Below are positions 1 to 7,805 of a stretch of DNA of 34,003 bases, in pieces. Numbering within the stretch: the first letter of the stretch is position 1; each line of letters starts with the position of its first letter. The position numbers were made by a program, and so were the translations under genes. Source of the DNA: Flavobacteriaceae bacterium (GTDB lineage Bacteria > Bacteroidota > Bacteroidia > Flavobacteriales > Flavobacteriaceae); NCBI GenBank assembly GCA_013043825.1, contig JABDNM010000062.1, positions 1 to 34,003 of the forward strand, in the 5' to 3' direction. The notes beneath the pieces are model-generated. The model had not been told where the DNA came from. It did no database searches and saw nothing but the letters and a program-made list of their open reading frames with translations.

Positions 1-877
1 GGAGAGAACACGCGATGCAGATCGAACAAAGAGGCAAATACAGTACGTTCAACAGAAAAGGGGTGGTCATGGTGTTCCATCCAAACCAGGCAATGGCGGC
101 ATGCAGTAGCAGAAAACCTACAAGTCCTGTGAAAAACGCCAGAATTGTAAACTTTTTCCACGATTCTGATCGGGTAAGAGAAAGATAGGCTGCCAATACG
201 CCATAGTAGATGGCATCAATGCGGTAGATGAGAACCGCCTTTAACTCAATGTTCCAATAATCCAAAGACTCCGGACCTGTTTCGTGATTGTATTTGATCT
301 TGGTGACCATGAAAAATGCAATGATGAGTACTGTAACCCATAAAAATAGTTTCTCTTTTGAAACTTTCCACTTCGGTAAAAGGGTAAGGTAAAAGAGTAA
401 TGGCCCGATGATATAGGCGAATTCTTCAATGGGTAAGCTCCAGGATTCGGTAAAAAAGATATCCATTCCGAAGTTGAAATTTTGCAAGAACCCTACATAG
501 AGCGGCAAACTATCTGGCAATTCACGGCCCAACCAGATGACGATAAAAATATTGATTAATAAAACCAGGTAATAATTAGGAAGCGTTCGAAACCACCTTC
601 GTACTAAAAAATAGGTAAGATGTTTGTTCTTAAACTCATCGTTGGTAAAGATTCGAAACAATATGCGCCCAATGAGAAAACCACTAAGCACAAAAAATAT
701 CTCTACCCCCATGACACCACAGAGACGCAGCAAACTAACAAAAGAACCTTCCGCTTCCGGAAAGACCCAAAGAGCATGAGATCCCACGACAAAAAGTATG
801 GCTACGGCACGCATGATGTCCAGGCCAAAGATCCGTTTTGAATAATCAATTTGCAATGGGTTCAGTTTTCGCTCCAA
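1..877 (-). CDS. Acyltransferase 3 (OafA/YrhL-like) membrane protein, C-terminus cut by window edge
   Basis: An open frame runs from a TTG at 877 to base 1 (about 292 residues) and continues beyond the window. The N-terminus reads RIFGLDIMRAVAILFVVGSH, followed by FFVLSGFLIGRIL and RRWFRTLPNYYLVL, then several hydrophobic helices. This is the classic order of the acyltransferase 3 family: first-helix His, SGFL motif, and an RRxxRxxP loop. Family members move acyl groups (often acetyl) onto surface sugars, O-antigen or peptidoglycan in the inner membrane. An in-frame TAG lies just upstream (886-888 on this strand). The first ATG (814) would cut away the conserved RIFGLDI segment, so TTG at 877 or TTG at 856 is the likely start. 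The substrate cannot be told from sequence. Neighbouring genes are envelope foldases, with no glycan cluster visible. Confidence 0.85.
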   Translation of the reverse strand, partial: MERKLNPLQIDYSKRIFGLDIMRAVAILFVVGSHALWVFPEAEGSFVSLLRLCGVMGVEIFFVLSGFLIGRILFRIFTNDEFKNKHLTYFLVRRWFRTLPNYYLVLLINIFIVIWLGRELPDSLPLYVGFLQNFNFGMDIFFTESWSLPIEEFAYIIGPLLFYLTLLPKWKVSKEKLFLWVTVLIIAFFMVTKIKYNHETGPESLDYWNIELKAVLIYRIDAIYYGVLAAYLSLTRSESWKKFTILAFFTGLVGFLLLHAAIAWFGWNTMTTPFLLNVLYLPLCSICIACSL

Positions 878-1013
878 GCGAAGGTACTAAAAAAGTAGAG
901 CTATCGAATTTCTTACAAGTAATCGCCGAACATGATTAGTGCCAACTGTATAATGCATTTCAACTCCGGGAAAGAGGCTTAGGCAAATAGAAGAATGACC
1001 TGTTTCGGCTTTA

Positions 1014-1967
1014 TTAATACAAACTGGTGACGATCTCTTCGATGGTAAGACCCTCGGCCTCGGCTTTGTAATTTTTTATGAGTCGGTGTCGCAGAATCCC
1101 AATAGCCACTTTTTGAACATCCTCGATATCTGGTGAAAATTTACCGTGCAAGGCCGAATAAGCCTTGGCACCCAAGATCAGGTTCTGCGACGCACGCGGA
1201 CCGGCTCCCCAATCGATATAATTTTTGACCAGTTCGGTAGCCGAGCTGCTTTTAGGCCGTGTTTTACCTACCAAGGTAACGGCATATTCGATGACGTTAT
1301 CCGCTACCGGAATTCTCCTGATAAGCTGTTGAAAGTCGATAATTTCCTGTGCCGAGAACAGGGGATTCACCTGGGCCACTTCTCCCGATGTGGTCGTTTT
1401 AACCACATCTACTTCTTCCGAAAATGAAGGGTAATCCAGATTCACCGCAAACATAAAGCGGTCCAACTGGGCTTCGGGTAGTGGATAGGTACCTTCTTGT
1501 TCGATGGGGTTTTGAGTGGCCAGCACAAAATAGGGCAGATCCAGTTTGTAATGATGCCCCGCAATTGTTACAGCACGTTCCTGCATCGCTTCGAGTAGGG
1601 CAGCTTGTGTTTTAGGAGGTGTACGGTTGATCTCATCGGCGAGGATGATGTTCGCGAAGATGGGGCCTTTGATGAATTTGAATTGGCGGTTCTGGTCCAG
1701 GATCTCGGAGCCAAGAATATCACTGGGCATAAGATCTGGTGTAAATTGTATTCGTTTGAATTTCAGACCCAACGCCTGGGCAACCGTGTTGACCAATAAG
1801 GTTTTTGCTAATCCGGGAACACCGATCAATAAGGCATGGCCTCCCGAAAATATGGATAACAATACCTGTTCGACCACCTCATCCTGACCCACGATCACCT
1901 TTTTGATCTCTTGTCGTAAAGCATTGTATTTTGAAACTAGCTGTTCAACAGCGGTAACATCGGACAT
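1014..1967 (-). CDS. MoxR-family AAA+ ATPase
   Basis: The 317-aa protein has Walker A GVPGLAKT (residues 49-56), Walker B IILADE (107-112) followed by INRTPPKTQAALLEAM, and the sensor motif ATQNPIEQEGTYPLPEAQLDRF. These are diagnostic for MoxR ATPases, cytoplasmic chaperones thought to mature or activate metal-dependent or membrane complexes. In many Bacteroidota, MoxR is followed by DUF58 and VWA (Bat) genes; none is seen here. Instead it is the last gene of the foldase operon, starting 19 nt after the preceding stop. Its length is normal for the family. The client is unknown; its operon position suggests a link to envelope protein quality control, which is inference. Confidence 0.93.
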   Translation of the reverse strand: MSDVTAVEQLVSKYNALRQEIKKVIVGQDEVVEQVLLSIFSGGHALLIGVPGLAKTLLVNTVAQALGLKFKRIQFTPDLMPSDILGSEILDQNRQFKFIKGPIFANIILADEINRTPPKTQAALLEAMQERAVTIAGHHYKLDLPYFVLATQNPIEQEGTYPLPEAQLDRFMFAVNLDYPSFSEEVDVVKTTTSGEVAQVNPLFSAQEIIDFQQLIRRIPVADNVIEYAVTLVGKTRPKSSSATELVKNYIDWGAGPRASQNLILGAKAYSALHGKFSPDIEDVQKVAIGILRHRLIKNYKAEAEGLTIEEIVTSLY

Positions 1968-1986
1968 ATTCTATAGAAATTGTTAG

Positions 1987-3450
1987 TTAATTTTGAATCC
2001 AATTGCTGGAGAATTGGCAACCGTAATAATCCTGATTTACATTGACGTACGTGTCTTGAATTTTTTTATTCTGCCATTTTTCGATAGCTCGAATCTGTTT
2101 CTCTTTCAGCGCCAGATCCTTGATCTTTTCATAGTCCTTACTGAAATCGGCCGGATGTTCATCGTACTTTCGGGTTAAGGTCAGGATCTTGAAACTACTT
2201 TTCCCGGTATAATCACGATCGGTAAACACTTTTGAAACTTCGCCTTCCTTTAAATTATAGACTTGGGCGCTGAGTGTTGGATCCATTTTGGTAAGGTCGA
2301 ATCGCGTATCGAAGGATACAGGGTTAACCAATTGCCCCCCGTTATTACGCGTTTCCTTATCATCGCTATACATTCTCGCTGCATCGGCAAAGGTGATCTT
2401 ACCGTCGATGATAGAAGAACGAATGGTATCGATCTTCGTACGTGCAGCGTCGATCGTAGCCTGAGAAACTTCAGGAAAGATAATAATATGCCGAACGTCC
2501 AGTTCCTGGCCTCTTACCTTATCTACTGTAAGGAGGTGCCAGCCAAATTCGGTTTCGAACGGCTCGCTTACTTCACCTTCTAGCAGTGAAAAGGCCATGT
2601 CCTTAAATTCCTTGGCCATGGGTGACGTTTTTTTGACGCCTTCTATCAACCCTCCTTTGGAGCGGGTTGCATCCTTGGAATAAAGCACCGCTTTGGAAGC
2701 GAAACTTGCTCCATTTTCCACGATGTCTCTTCTGAACCCATTCAGCTTATCGATCACATTTTGTTTGGATTTCTCGGTGATCTCCGGCTCAACAACTAGT
2801 TGAGCAACTTCCACTTCGGCACTAAAGAACGGACGATCGTCCTCTGGAATAGAAAAGAAAAATTCCCGCACTTCTTCCGGGGTGACCTCAACATCTGCCA
2901 CCACTTTCCGCTGCATCTCACCTGCCAGCATCAATGTTTTATTGGTAGCGAATAATTCATCCCGTAGTTCATCGATACTATTCTTTTTATAAAATTTTGC
3001 AACCTTTTCCTCATCGCCTCCAAACTCGCCAATAATATATTGCATTTGCTGATCGATACGCTGCGTAATTTCTATATCACTTACCTCCAAGCTGTCCTGC
3101 TTTGCATGGTGCGCATATAACTTATCCTCCATCAGCTTACCCAACAACTGACAACGTGTAATATCCTTCACATCAATTCCCTGTTGCACCAATTCAATAT
3201 AACTTTTGTCAATATCACTATCCAGCACCACATATTCACCTATTACTGCCGAAACCCCTTCGGCTTTAAATCGCTCGAAAGGTTTGATGGTGTCCTTCGC
3301 TAAAGCAACTCCTCCTATGGGTTCCTGTATCACATTGGTGCTGTCTATCACAACTTCCTGAGCAGTTATACCAGTCACGGCGGATGCGAATAGCAAAGCG
3401 ACCAGGTTAATTCGGGCTATAAGTTTCAAATTGTTTGTTCTTAAGTGCAT
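1987..3450 (-). CDS. Periplasmic peptidyl-prolyl cis-trans isomerase, SurA-like with two parvulin domains
   Basis: The 487-aa protein has a Sec signal peptide (hydrophobic ARINLVALLFASAVTGITAQ, cleavage near residue 31). A SurA-like N-terminal chaperone region follows (about 40-200), then two parvulin (PpiC) domains, roughly 205-310 and 315-425. The first carries SKGGLIEGVKK and the FETEFGWHLLTVD ending; the second has DVRHIIIFPEV and NNGGQLV. SurA-type foldases escort unfolded outer-membrane beta-barrels through the periplasm. The start overlaps the end of the upstream lipoprotein gene by 44 bp (3407-3450). No later Met exists before the mature region, so the overlap is probably real, although a TTG at codon 8 would shorten it. 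Confidence 0.88.
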   Translation of the reverse strand: MHLRTNNLKLIARINLVALLFASAVTGITAQEVVIDSTNVIQEPIGGVALAKDTIKPFERFKAEGVSAVIGEYVVLDSDIDKSYIELVQQGIDVKDITRCQLLGKLMEDKLYAHHAKQDSLEVSDIEITQRIDQQMQYIIGEFGGDEEKVAKFYKKNSIDELRDELFATNKTLMLAGEMQRKVVADVEVTPEEVREFFFSIPEDDRPFFSAEVEVAQLVVEPEITEKSKQNVIDKLNGFRRDIVENGASFASKAVLYSKDATRSKGGLIEGVKKTSPMAKEFKDMAFSLLEGEVSEPFETEFGWHLLTVDKVRGQELDVRHIIIFPEVSQATIDAARTKIDTIRSSIIDGKITFADAARMYSDDKETRNNGGQLVNPVSFDTRFDLTKMDPTLSAQVYNLKEGEVSKVFTDRDYTGKSSFKILTLTRKYDEHPADFSKDYEKIKDLALKEKQIRAIEKWQNKKIQDTYVNVNQDYYGCQFSSNWIQN

Positions 3451-4261
3451 CTTTTGTTATATCCTTTTCCAACTCTTTTACGAGTTCCAATTTTCTTCTA
3501 TTTAAAATTATCTGTTCTATCGTAGGAGCTACATAGGACAAAGGCGCAATGTCATTGCGGTCTAACAGGTCTACTATGTGCACCAAATATACTCCTAATG
3601 AGTCTTGTAATTGTGTAAAATTTGATTTTTTTAACACTTGCTTTTCCGAAGATTGAATTACCGGAATATTGCCGATCAAACTCTCTTTTTTTACCCAGGT
3701 GCTATCATTTAAATTGAAAGACTGAAAATGAATGCTCAACTCGGTTAGTGCTTTCTGGTCCTCTTTAGTAAAATTTTTGAACTGTTCTTTCACCCTACTC
3801 AAATTGGCAAAATTCTCATTGACATGGATATATCTCACTTTTACTAGCCTATTATTTAACTTGAAATTTTCCTTATTGGCCTCATAGAACCGTTCCAGTT
3901 CTTGCTGGGTAATGGTACTATCCAGGCGGGCAGAGACAATACTGCTTTTATAGGCTTCAGTGTACAGATCGATCTTGTATTGCTCTACGAGTTTATCATA
4001 GGCTTGCTGCTCCTCATCTCCAAGATTGATCCTCGCTTGATCGATAAGCAATTGTTGAGTCGCCCAACGATTGATGTAATTGGACACCACAAGGATACTA
4101 TCCTCGGGAGTTGTGGTTTGAGCGACCAAGTCGCTAATATCATCTTCATAAAGATAGGTATCATTTACTCTGGCAATTGGTATTCTTGGATCCTCTTGCT
4201 TGAAATAATCGCAGGAGACTAAAAGAATGGATAATACCAGAAGTAGGGGGATAAAACGCAT
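3407..4261 (-). CDS. Lipoprotein related to SurA/PpiD foldases (degenerate or absent parvulin domain)
   Basis: I take the start at ATG 4261, giving 284 aa with a lipoprotein signal MRFIPLLLVLSILLVSC (lipobox LVSC, Cys17). A longer in-frame reading upstream would add 28 charged residues and spoil the signal. The start codon overlaps the TAA of the upstream gene by one base (TAATG), suggesting translational coupling. The mature part begins with a SurA/PpiD-like opening (IARVNDTYLYEDDISDLV) and is rich in charged helices. I do not see a clear parvulin active-site pattern, so isomerase activity is doubtful. It is flanked on both sides by two-domain parvulins and probably works with them as a membrane-tethered chaperone. 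Confidence 0.8.
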   Translation of the reverse strand: MRFIPLLLVLSILLVSCDYFKQEDPRIPIARVNDTYLYEDDISDLVAQTTTPEDSILVVSNYINRWATQQLLIDQARINLGDEEQQAYDKLVEQYKIDLYTEAYKSSIVSARLDSTITQQELERFYEANKENFKLNNRLVKVRYIHVNENFANLSRVKEQFKNFTKEDQKALTELSIHFQSFNLNDSTWVKKESLIGNIPVIQSSEKQVLKKSNFTQLQDSLGVYLVHIVDLLDRNDIAPLSYVAPTIEQIILNRRKLELVKELEKDITKDALKNKQFETYSPN

Positions 4262-6225
4262 TAAGATTGAAGTTCCTTTTTGAGTCGTTTGAGCGTCTTC
4301 TGGTTGATCTCGACCTTGTGTTTGGATTTTAACTCTTCCATCCATGCTGCTTCCACGAAGTCTTGATAATCACTTTGAACTTTCCCTTTTACATCTTCGA
4401 AGCTCTTAGGCCCTGGTGGTATAACCTCCTTAACCCGTACAATGGTGTGGGTGTTATTTTCGGAATATACTTTTGAAATTCCCGGTTTGACCTCGAAATC
4501 TGCCGGCAACTGCCTATGGCCAACTTCGTAAATGCCTTCCGTTAATAATACATTGACTTCTTCCTCCGAGTTCAGCTCATTTTTGATCTCTTCACCAGAT
4601 TTACCTTCACCTAAGAGTTGCTTGATCTCTTCCATCACTTCGAGTTTGGTAGAAGACAATATTTCTGAATCAACTCGCTGCTTCCATTGGTATTTGTTGC
4701 GATTTGATTCAAAATATTTTTGCTGACCCACAGTGTCTTTCTTGGCTTTTCGCCACACATTCTTACCCATTACGTCGTAAATTAGCAGACCATCGCGGTA
4801 TTCGTTCAGGATTGCAGCATATTCCTCGTTCTCCTTTTCCAATCGCTCACGGAAATATTTCTTTAGTTCAACAGACTCGAATTCATCGTAGAACTCGGTG
4901 AGGAGCCTGATCTTATTATTATATTTCTGACTTCTAAACTGACGCGTGTAAATGTAATCGGCAAAGTCGTTAAGATATAAGGTGCGTTCACCTCCAATGG
5001 TGAATAGCCTTTTATTTTCTAAAGGTGGAATGCTGTCGGTGTTTTTCCAATTGCGCTCTAAGACTTCATCCCCGATAAATTCGTTGAAAAAAGGCAAATA
5101 AGAATCGTGTTTTGCGAATCCAAATTTTTCCTTGATCTTCTTAATTACCGCACTAGTAACAATCTTAGAACGGCTTCCCTCTTTTACCCGCCGTTCAAGC
5201 ATTTCCCGCTTCTCTTCATAGGTGGGAAAAGGATGTTTTTCCTCCAATCGAATGATGTGCCAGCCGAATTCAGATAAAACCGGTTCCGAGATATCTCCTG
5301 GATTTGCCAGTGCATAAGCGGCCTCTTCAAACTTTTCAGAACGCAGGTCGCCCTTGCTAAAAGGTTTCAGCTTGCCTCCGTTCTTACCCGAATTCTTGTC
5401 ATCACTAAACTGTTTGGCCAGGTTCTCGAAAGAATCTCCCTGCTTCAACAATGCATAGATCTCATTAATTCGAACCCGTGGATTGTAGCCCTTTTCTTCT
5501 CCCCTGGCGGCGATCATTATATGAGATACCGTGATTTCCTGCGCTTTGGGCCGGCGATCGTGTACTTTGATGATATGATAACCATATTGGGTTCGCACGA
5601 TATCACTAATACTGTCTTCGGGAGTAGCAAAAGCCATACTTTCGAAAGGATAAACCAATGCGAATGCCGAAAAATAGCCCAAATTACCTTTCGTTTTCTC
5701 GATATTGGGTTCTTGAGAGGTTTCTTTGACCAGCGTTGCGAAGTCCTCTCCTGTCATCGCCCGCTCACGAATTTTTAAGATCTTGTTGTAAGCTGCCAGG
5801 GTGTCCTGTGGCAAAGCATCATAGCCTGTCATGATAAGAATGTGTGAAGCATTTATCTCTTCCTTGGTCCTTTCATAGGCCTCCCTGGCCAGTTCGCTCG
5901 TTACTTTATCCTCGTAAATGTAATTTCGGGAAAGTTGCTCCATATATTTATTGAAGTCTTTTTTATATTGTTCTGCCTCATGGAATTTCTGTTCATAAGC
6001 CTCGGCAACCTTCAGTTTGTAATCAATGAATAGCTGCATGTAACCGTCTACGGTCTTTTGGGATTCATCTTGAACAAGGTCCAGATTTTTTTCATAAACT
6101 CGCTTGAATTCACTGGCGAGAACAGGCTTATCGTTGATGGTGAGCAAGATGTCCTTCTTCTTTTGTGCAATCGTTGATGTGACCATAAAACCTGCCAGCA
6201 GTACTAGTGTAATCGTTCTGTTCAT
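4261..6225 (-). CDS. Periplasmic peptidyl-prolyl isomerase, PpiD/SurA-like, two parvulin domains
   Basis: The 654-aa protein has a signal peptide (MNRTITLVLLAGFMVTSTIA, cleaved before QKKKD), an N-terminal chaperone region and two parvulin domains. The first is about 120-225 (INASHILIMTGYDALPQDT to TQYGYHIIKVHDRR) and the second about 230-335 (ITVSHIMIAARGEEKGY to EFGWHIIRLEEKHPF). A long charged, partly helical C-terminal half (about 340-654) has no obvious known domain. It is the first gene of the operon and sits 20-odd bases downstream of a good Bacteroidota promoter. It should act on outer-membrane or T9SS client proteins during transit, by family analogy. Confidence 0.88.
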   Translation of the reverse strand: MNRTITLVLLAGFMVTSTIAQKKKDILLTINDKPVLASEFKRVYEKNLDLVQDESQKTVDGYMQLFIDYKLKVAEAYEQKFHEAEQYKKDFNKYMEQLSRNYIYEDKVTSELAREAYERTKEEINASHILIMTGYDALPQDTLAAYNKILKIRERAMTGEDFATLVKETSQEPNIEKTKGNLGYFSAFALVYPFESMAFATPEDSISDIVRTQYGYHIIKVHDRRPKAQEITVSHIMIAARGEEKGYNPRVRINEIYALLKQGDSFENLAKQFSDDKNSGKNGGKLKPFSKGDLRSEKFEEAAYALANPGDISEPVLSEFGWHIIRLEEKHPFPTYEEKREMLERRVKEGSRSKIVTSAVIKKIKEKFGFAKHDSYLPFFNEFIGDEVLERNWKNTDSIPPLENKRLFTIGGERTLYLNDFADYIYTRQFRSQKYNNKIRLLTEFYDEFESVELKKYFRERLEKENEEYAAILNEYRDGLLIYDVMGKNVWRKAKKDTVGQQKYFESNRNKYQWKQRVDSEILSSTKLEVMEEIKQLLGEGKSGEEIKNELNSEEEVNVLLTEGIYEVGHRQLPADFEVKPGISKVYSENNTHTIVRVKEVIPPGPKSFEDVKGKVQSDYQDFVEAAWMEELKSKHKVEINQKTLKRLKKELQS

Positions 6226-6254
6226 TTGAATTTAGATTTGTTTTAGAAACCTCG

Positions 6255-6284
6255 CAAAAATATAAAAAAGAAGGGGGAACACAA
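6255..6284 (-). promoter_or_regulatory. Bacteroidota-type promoter of the foldase operon
   Basis: On the minus strand there is a -33 TTG (6284-6282), a 19-bp spacer and a -7 box TATTTTTG (6262-6255). This fits the Bacteroidota sigma consensus TTG-N19-21-TAnnTTTG exactly. Transcription would start near 6248, leaving a leader of only about 23 nt before the ATG at 6225. Confidence 0.7.
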
Positions 6285-6376
6285 GTTCCTTAACAGAACG
6301 TTATCAAACTTTTTATAGTATCGCTCTTCTGGCGAAAAATATGTAAATTGGATGTTCAATTTATAACTCTTCAATT

Positions 6377-6841
6377 ATGAAATATACGTCCGAAATAATA
6401 ATCGATCTGCCCCGCGAAGAAGTGATCAAGAAGTTGGACAATGCCGAAAACATGAAGCACTGGCAGCGAGGACTTGTCAATTATAAATTCTTAGATGGAA
6501 TACCCGGCAAAGTTGGTGCCAAAATGGAATTGGAGTATAAAATGGGTAAGCGCAACGTGGTTCTTACCGAAACAATTACCAAAAATGAATTTCCTAACGA
6601 ATTTCATGCCCATTACGATGCGAAAGGTGTACATAATGAACAGAAGAACTTTTTCCATGACCTGGGCGAGAACAAGACCAAATGGGTGAGTGAAAGTGAG
6701 TTCGAGTTCCAAGGATTTGGCATGAAGGTTATGGCGTTTCTTATGCCGGGTGCGTTTAAGAAGCAATCGATGAAATACCTGAAAGACTTTAAAAATTTCG
6801 CCGAAACAGGCACTTCCGTATCAGAAAATGGAGCGAATTAA
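6377..6841 (+). CDS. SRPBCC (START-like) family protein
   Basis: The 154-aa soluble protein has no signal peptide. The opening KYTSEIIIDLPREEVIKKLDNAENMKHWQRGL is typical of the SRPBCC/polyketide cyclase-like fold: a first strand followed by a helix with a Trp-containing turn. Alternating strands follow, then a C-terminal helix (MKYLKDFKNFAE). Family members bind hydrophobic ligands in a central cavity; most in Flavobacteriia are uncharacterised. The gene overlaps the next one by 14 bp, indicating a two-gene unit. The ligand cannot be inferred. Confidence 0.8.
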   Translation: MKYTSEIIIDLPREEVIKKLDNAENMKHWQRGLVNYKFLDGIPGKVGAKMELEYKMGKRNVVLTETITKNEFPNEFHAHYDAKGVHNEQKNFFHDLGENKTKWVSESEFEFQGFGMKVMAFLMPGAFKKQSMKYLKDFKNFAETGTSVSENGAN

Positions 6842-7061
6842 GTTGATCTGGGAATTTCGAGGTCCCAATTCAAGGCAAATTGCCGCTCATCATGTGAAAC
6901 ATTTAAACGAATTCATCATTTCTGAAGATCTTCGGAATGCCTTTTGCACGACCGAACAGCTCACCGATAGGTATCATCTGGCTTTGATGGTGGTGGAAAA
7001 AAAACACATGGAAGACCTGAAAGAGCGGCTAAAACCGCATCGCGGACAACGTTATCCCTAA
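6828..7061 (+). CDS. Small conserved-looking hypothetical protein (77 aa)
   Basis: The 77-aa protein begins MERIKLIWEFRGPNSRQIAA, contains HHVKHLNEFIISED, and ends KERLKPHRGQRYP. It has no signal peptide or membrane segment, is His- and Arg-rich, and looks compact and soluble. Its ATG lies 14 bp inside the end of the SRPBCC gene in another frame, so translation is probably coupled. I do not recognise a named family. The strong amphipathic pattern and the overlap argue for a real gene rather than a chance frame. It may act with the SRPBCC protein. Confidence 0.7.
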   Translation: MERIKLIWEFRGPNSRQIAAHHVKHLNEFIISEDLRNAFCTTEQLTDRYHLALMVVEKKHMEDLKERLKPHRGQRYP

Positions 7062-7196
7062 TTGAATGTTTTCAAGGGCAATCCCCTCTTCATGAGCCTT
7101 AAATTATTATTCCTTGATTTGAAGCGAATCGATCTCTCCATTAAACATTCAAACTATTTTGAAGTACGGTCGTAGAGTTAACATATTTATAAATAG

Positions 7197-7228
7197 TTTC
7201 TGAAAGACTAATAATTATGTTAATATTG
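7197..7228 (+). promoter_or_regulatory. Possible promoter of the OmpH/Skp-like gene
   Basis: A near-consensus -7 box TAATATTG (7221-7228, one mismatch to TAnnTTTG) lies 21 bp after a TTT (7197-7199) and 24 nt before the ATG at 7253. The match is imperfect, so this is tentative. Confidence 0.4.
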
Positions 7229-7252
7229 CGAACCTTTAAAAACCCAATTATT

Positions 7253-7759
7253 ATGAAGTTATTGAAATTACTGGTCCTTTTTGTGTGCGTTTCGGGATTT
7301 GCCCAGACTAAGGTAGGAACCATCGATGTGGATTATGTGGTAAGTCAGATGCCCGAACTGGCCAATGTTCAGAAGCAAGTGGAGGCATACGGAAATGGAT
7401 TGGAAGCCAATCTTCAGCAGAAATTGACAGCTTACCAGACGGAAATTGATAAATACAAGACTGATGAGGCCAGCTTGACACTGAAACAAAAGAAATCAAG
7501 ACAGGACTCGATTCTCGCCATGGAGACCGATATTCAGAAATTCCAGCAAAATGGGAGCCAGTTGATCGTGCTTAAACAAGAAGAATTCCTGAAGCCTTTG
7601 TATGAGAGAATTGGAATTGCTTTGGAAAAGGTGGCAGCAGCACAAGGCTACACTCAGGTGTTGCTACGGAACAACGATGTGGTTTATGTAGATAATCGCT
7701 TCGACCTCACTATAGCTGTACTCAAGGAAATGGGAATAGAGGTTAAAACCGAAGAATAA
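7253..7759 (+). CDS. OmpH/Skp-family periplasmic chaperone
   Basis: The start is taken at ATG 7253, giving 168 aa with a clean signal peptide (MKLLKLLVLFVCVSGFAQ). An upstream in-frame ATG at 7217 would add 12 residues ahead of the signal and is less likely. The mature protein opens TKVGTIDVDYVVSQMPELAN, the standard OmpH/Skp strand. A long charged coiled coil follows (about 45-120), then a C-terminal strand region (YTQVLLRNNDVVYVDNRFDLT). Skp trimers hold unfolded outer-membrane proteins in the periplasm. The gene stands alone between the 77-aa gene and the convergent guaB and ends in a clear terminator. Confidence 0.9.
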   Translation: MKLLKLLVLFVCVSGFAQTKVGTIDVDYVVSQMPELANVQKQVEAYGNGLEANLQQKLTAYQTEIDKYKTDEASLTLKQKKSRQDSILAMETDIQKFQQNGSQLIVLKQEEFLKPLYERIGIALEKVAAAQGYTQVLLRNNDVVYVDNRFDLTIAVLKEMGIEVKTEE

Positions 7760-7780
7760 ACTCGATTTTTAATGTCGAAC

Positions 7781-7805
7781 AAGGCTCCCTTTGGAGCCTT
7801 TTTTT
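7781..7805 (+). terminator. Intrinsic terminator after the OmpH/Skp-like gene
   Basis: An 8-bp perfect stem AAGGCTCC/GGAGCCTT (7781-7788 with 7793-7800) and a CTTT loop are followed by five more Ts that run into the guaB stop codon (7804-7806). The convergent genes share almost no spacer. Confidence 0.85.

Noticed and set aside
620-841. Plus-strand open frame of 73 codons
   Set aside because: It lies antisense to the conserved N-terminus of the acyltransferase and has a low-complexity, charged translation without domain features.
7184-7195. Perfect palindrome TATTTATAAATA near the OmpH promoter, similar to the arms of the porin operators
   Set aside because: It has both arms but lacks the 9-bp centre of the two operator copies, and such A/T palindromes are expected by chance in A/T-rich gaps.
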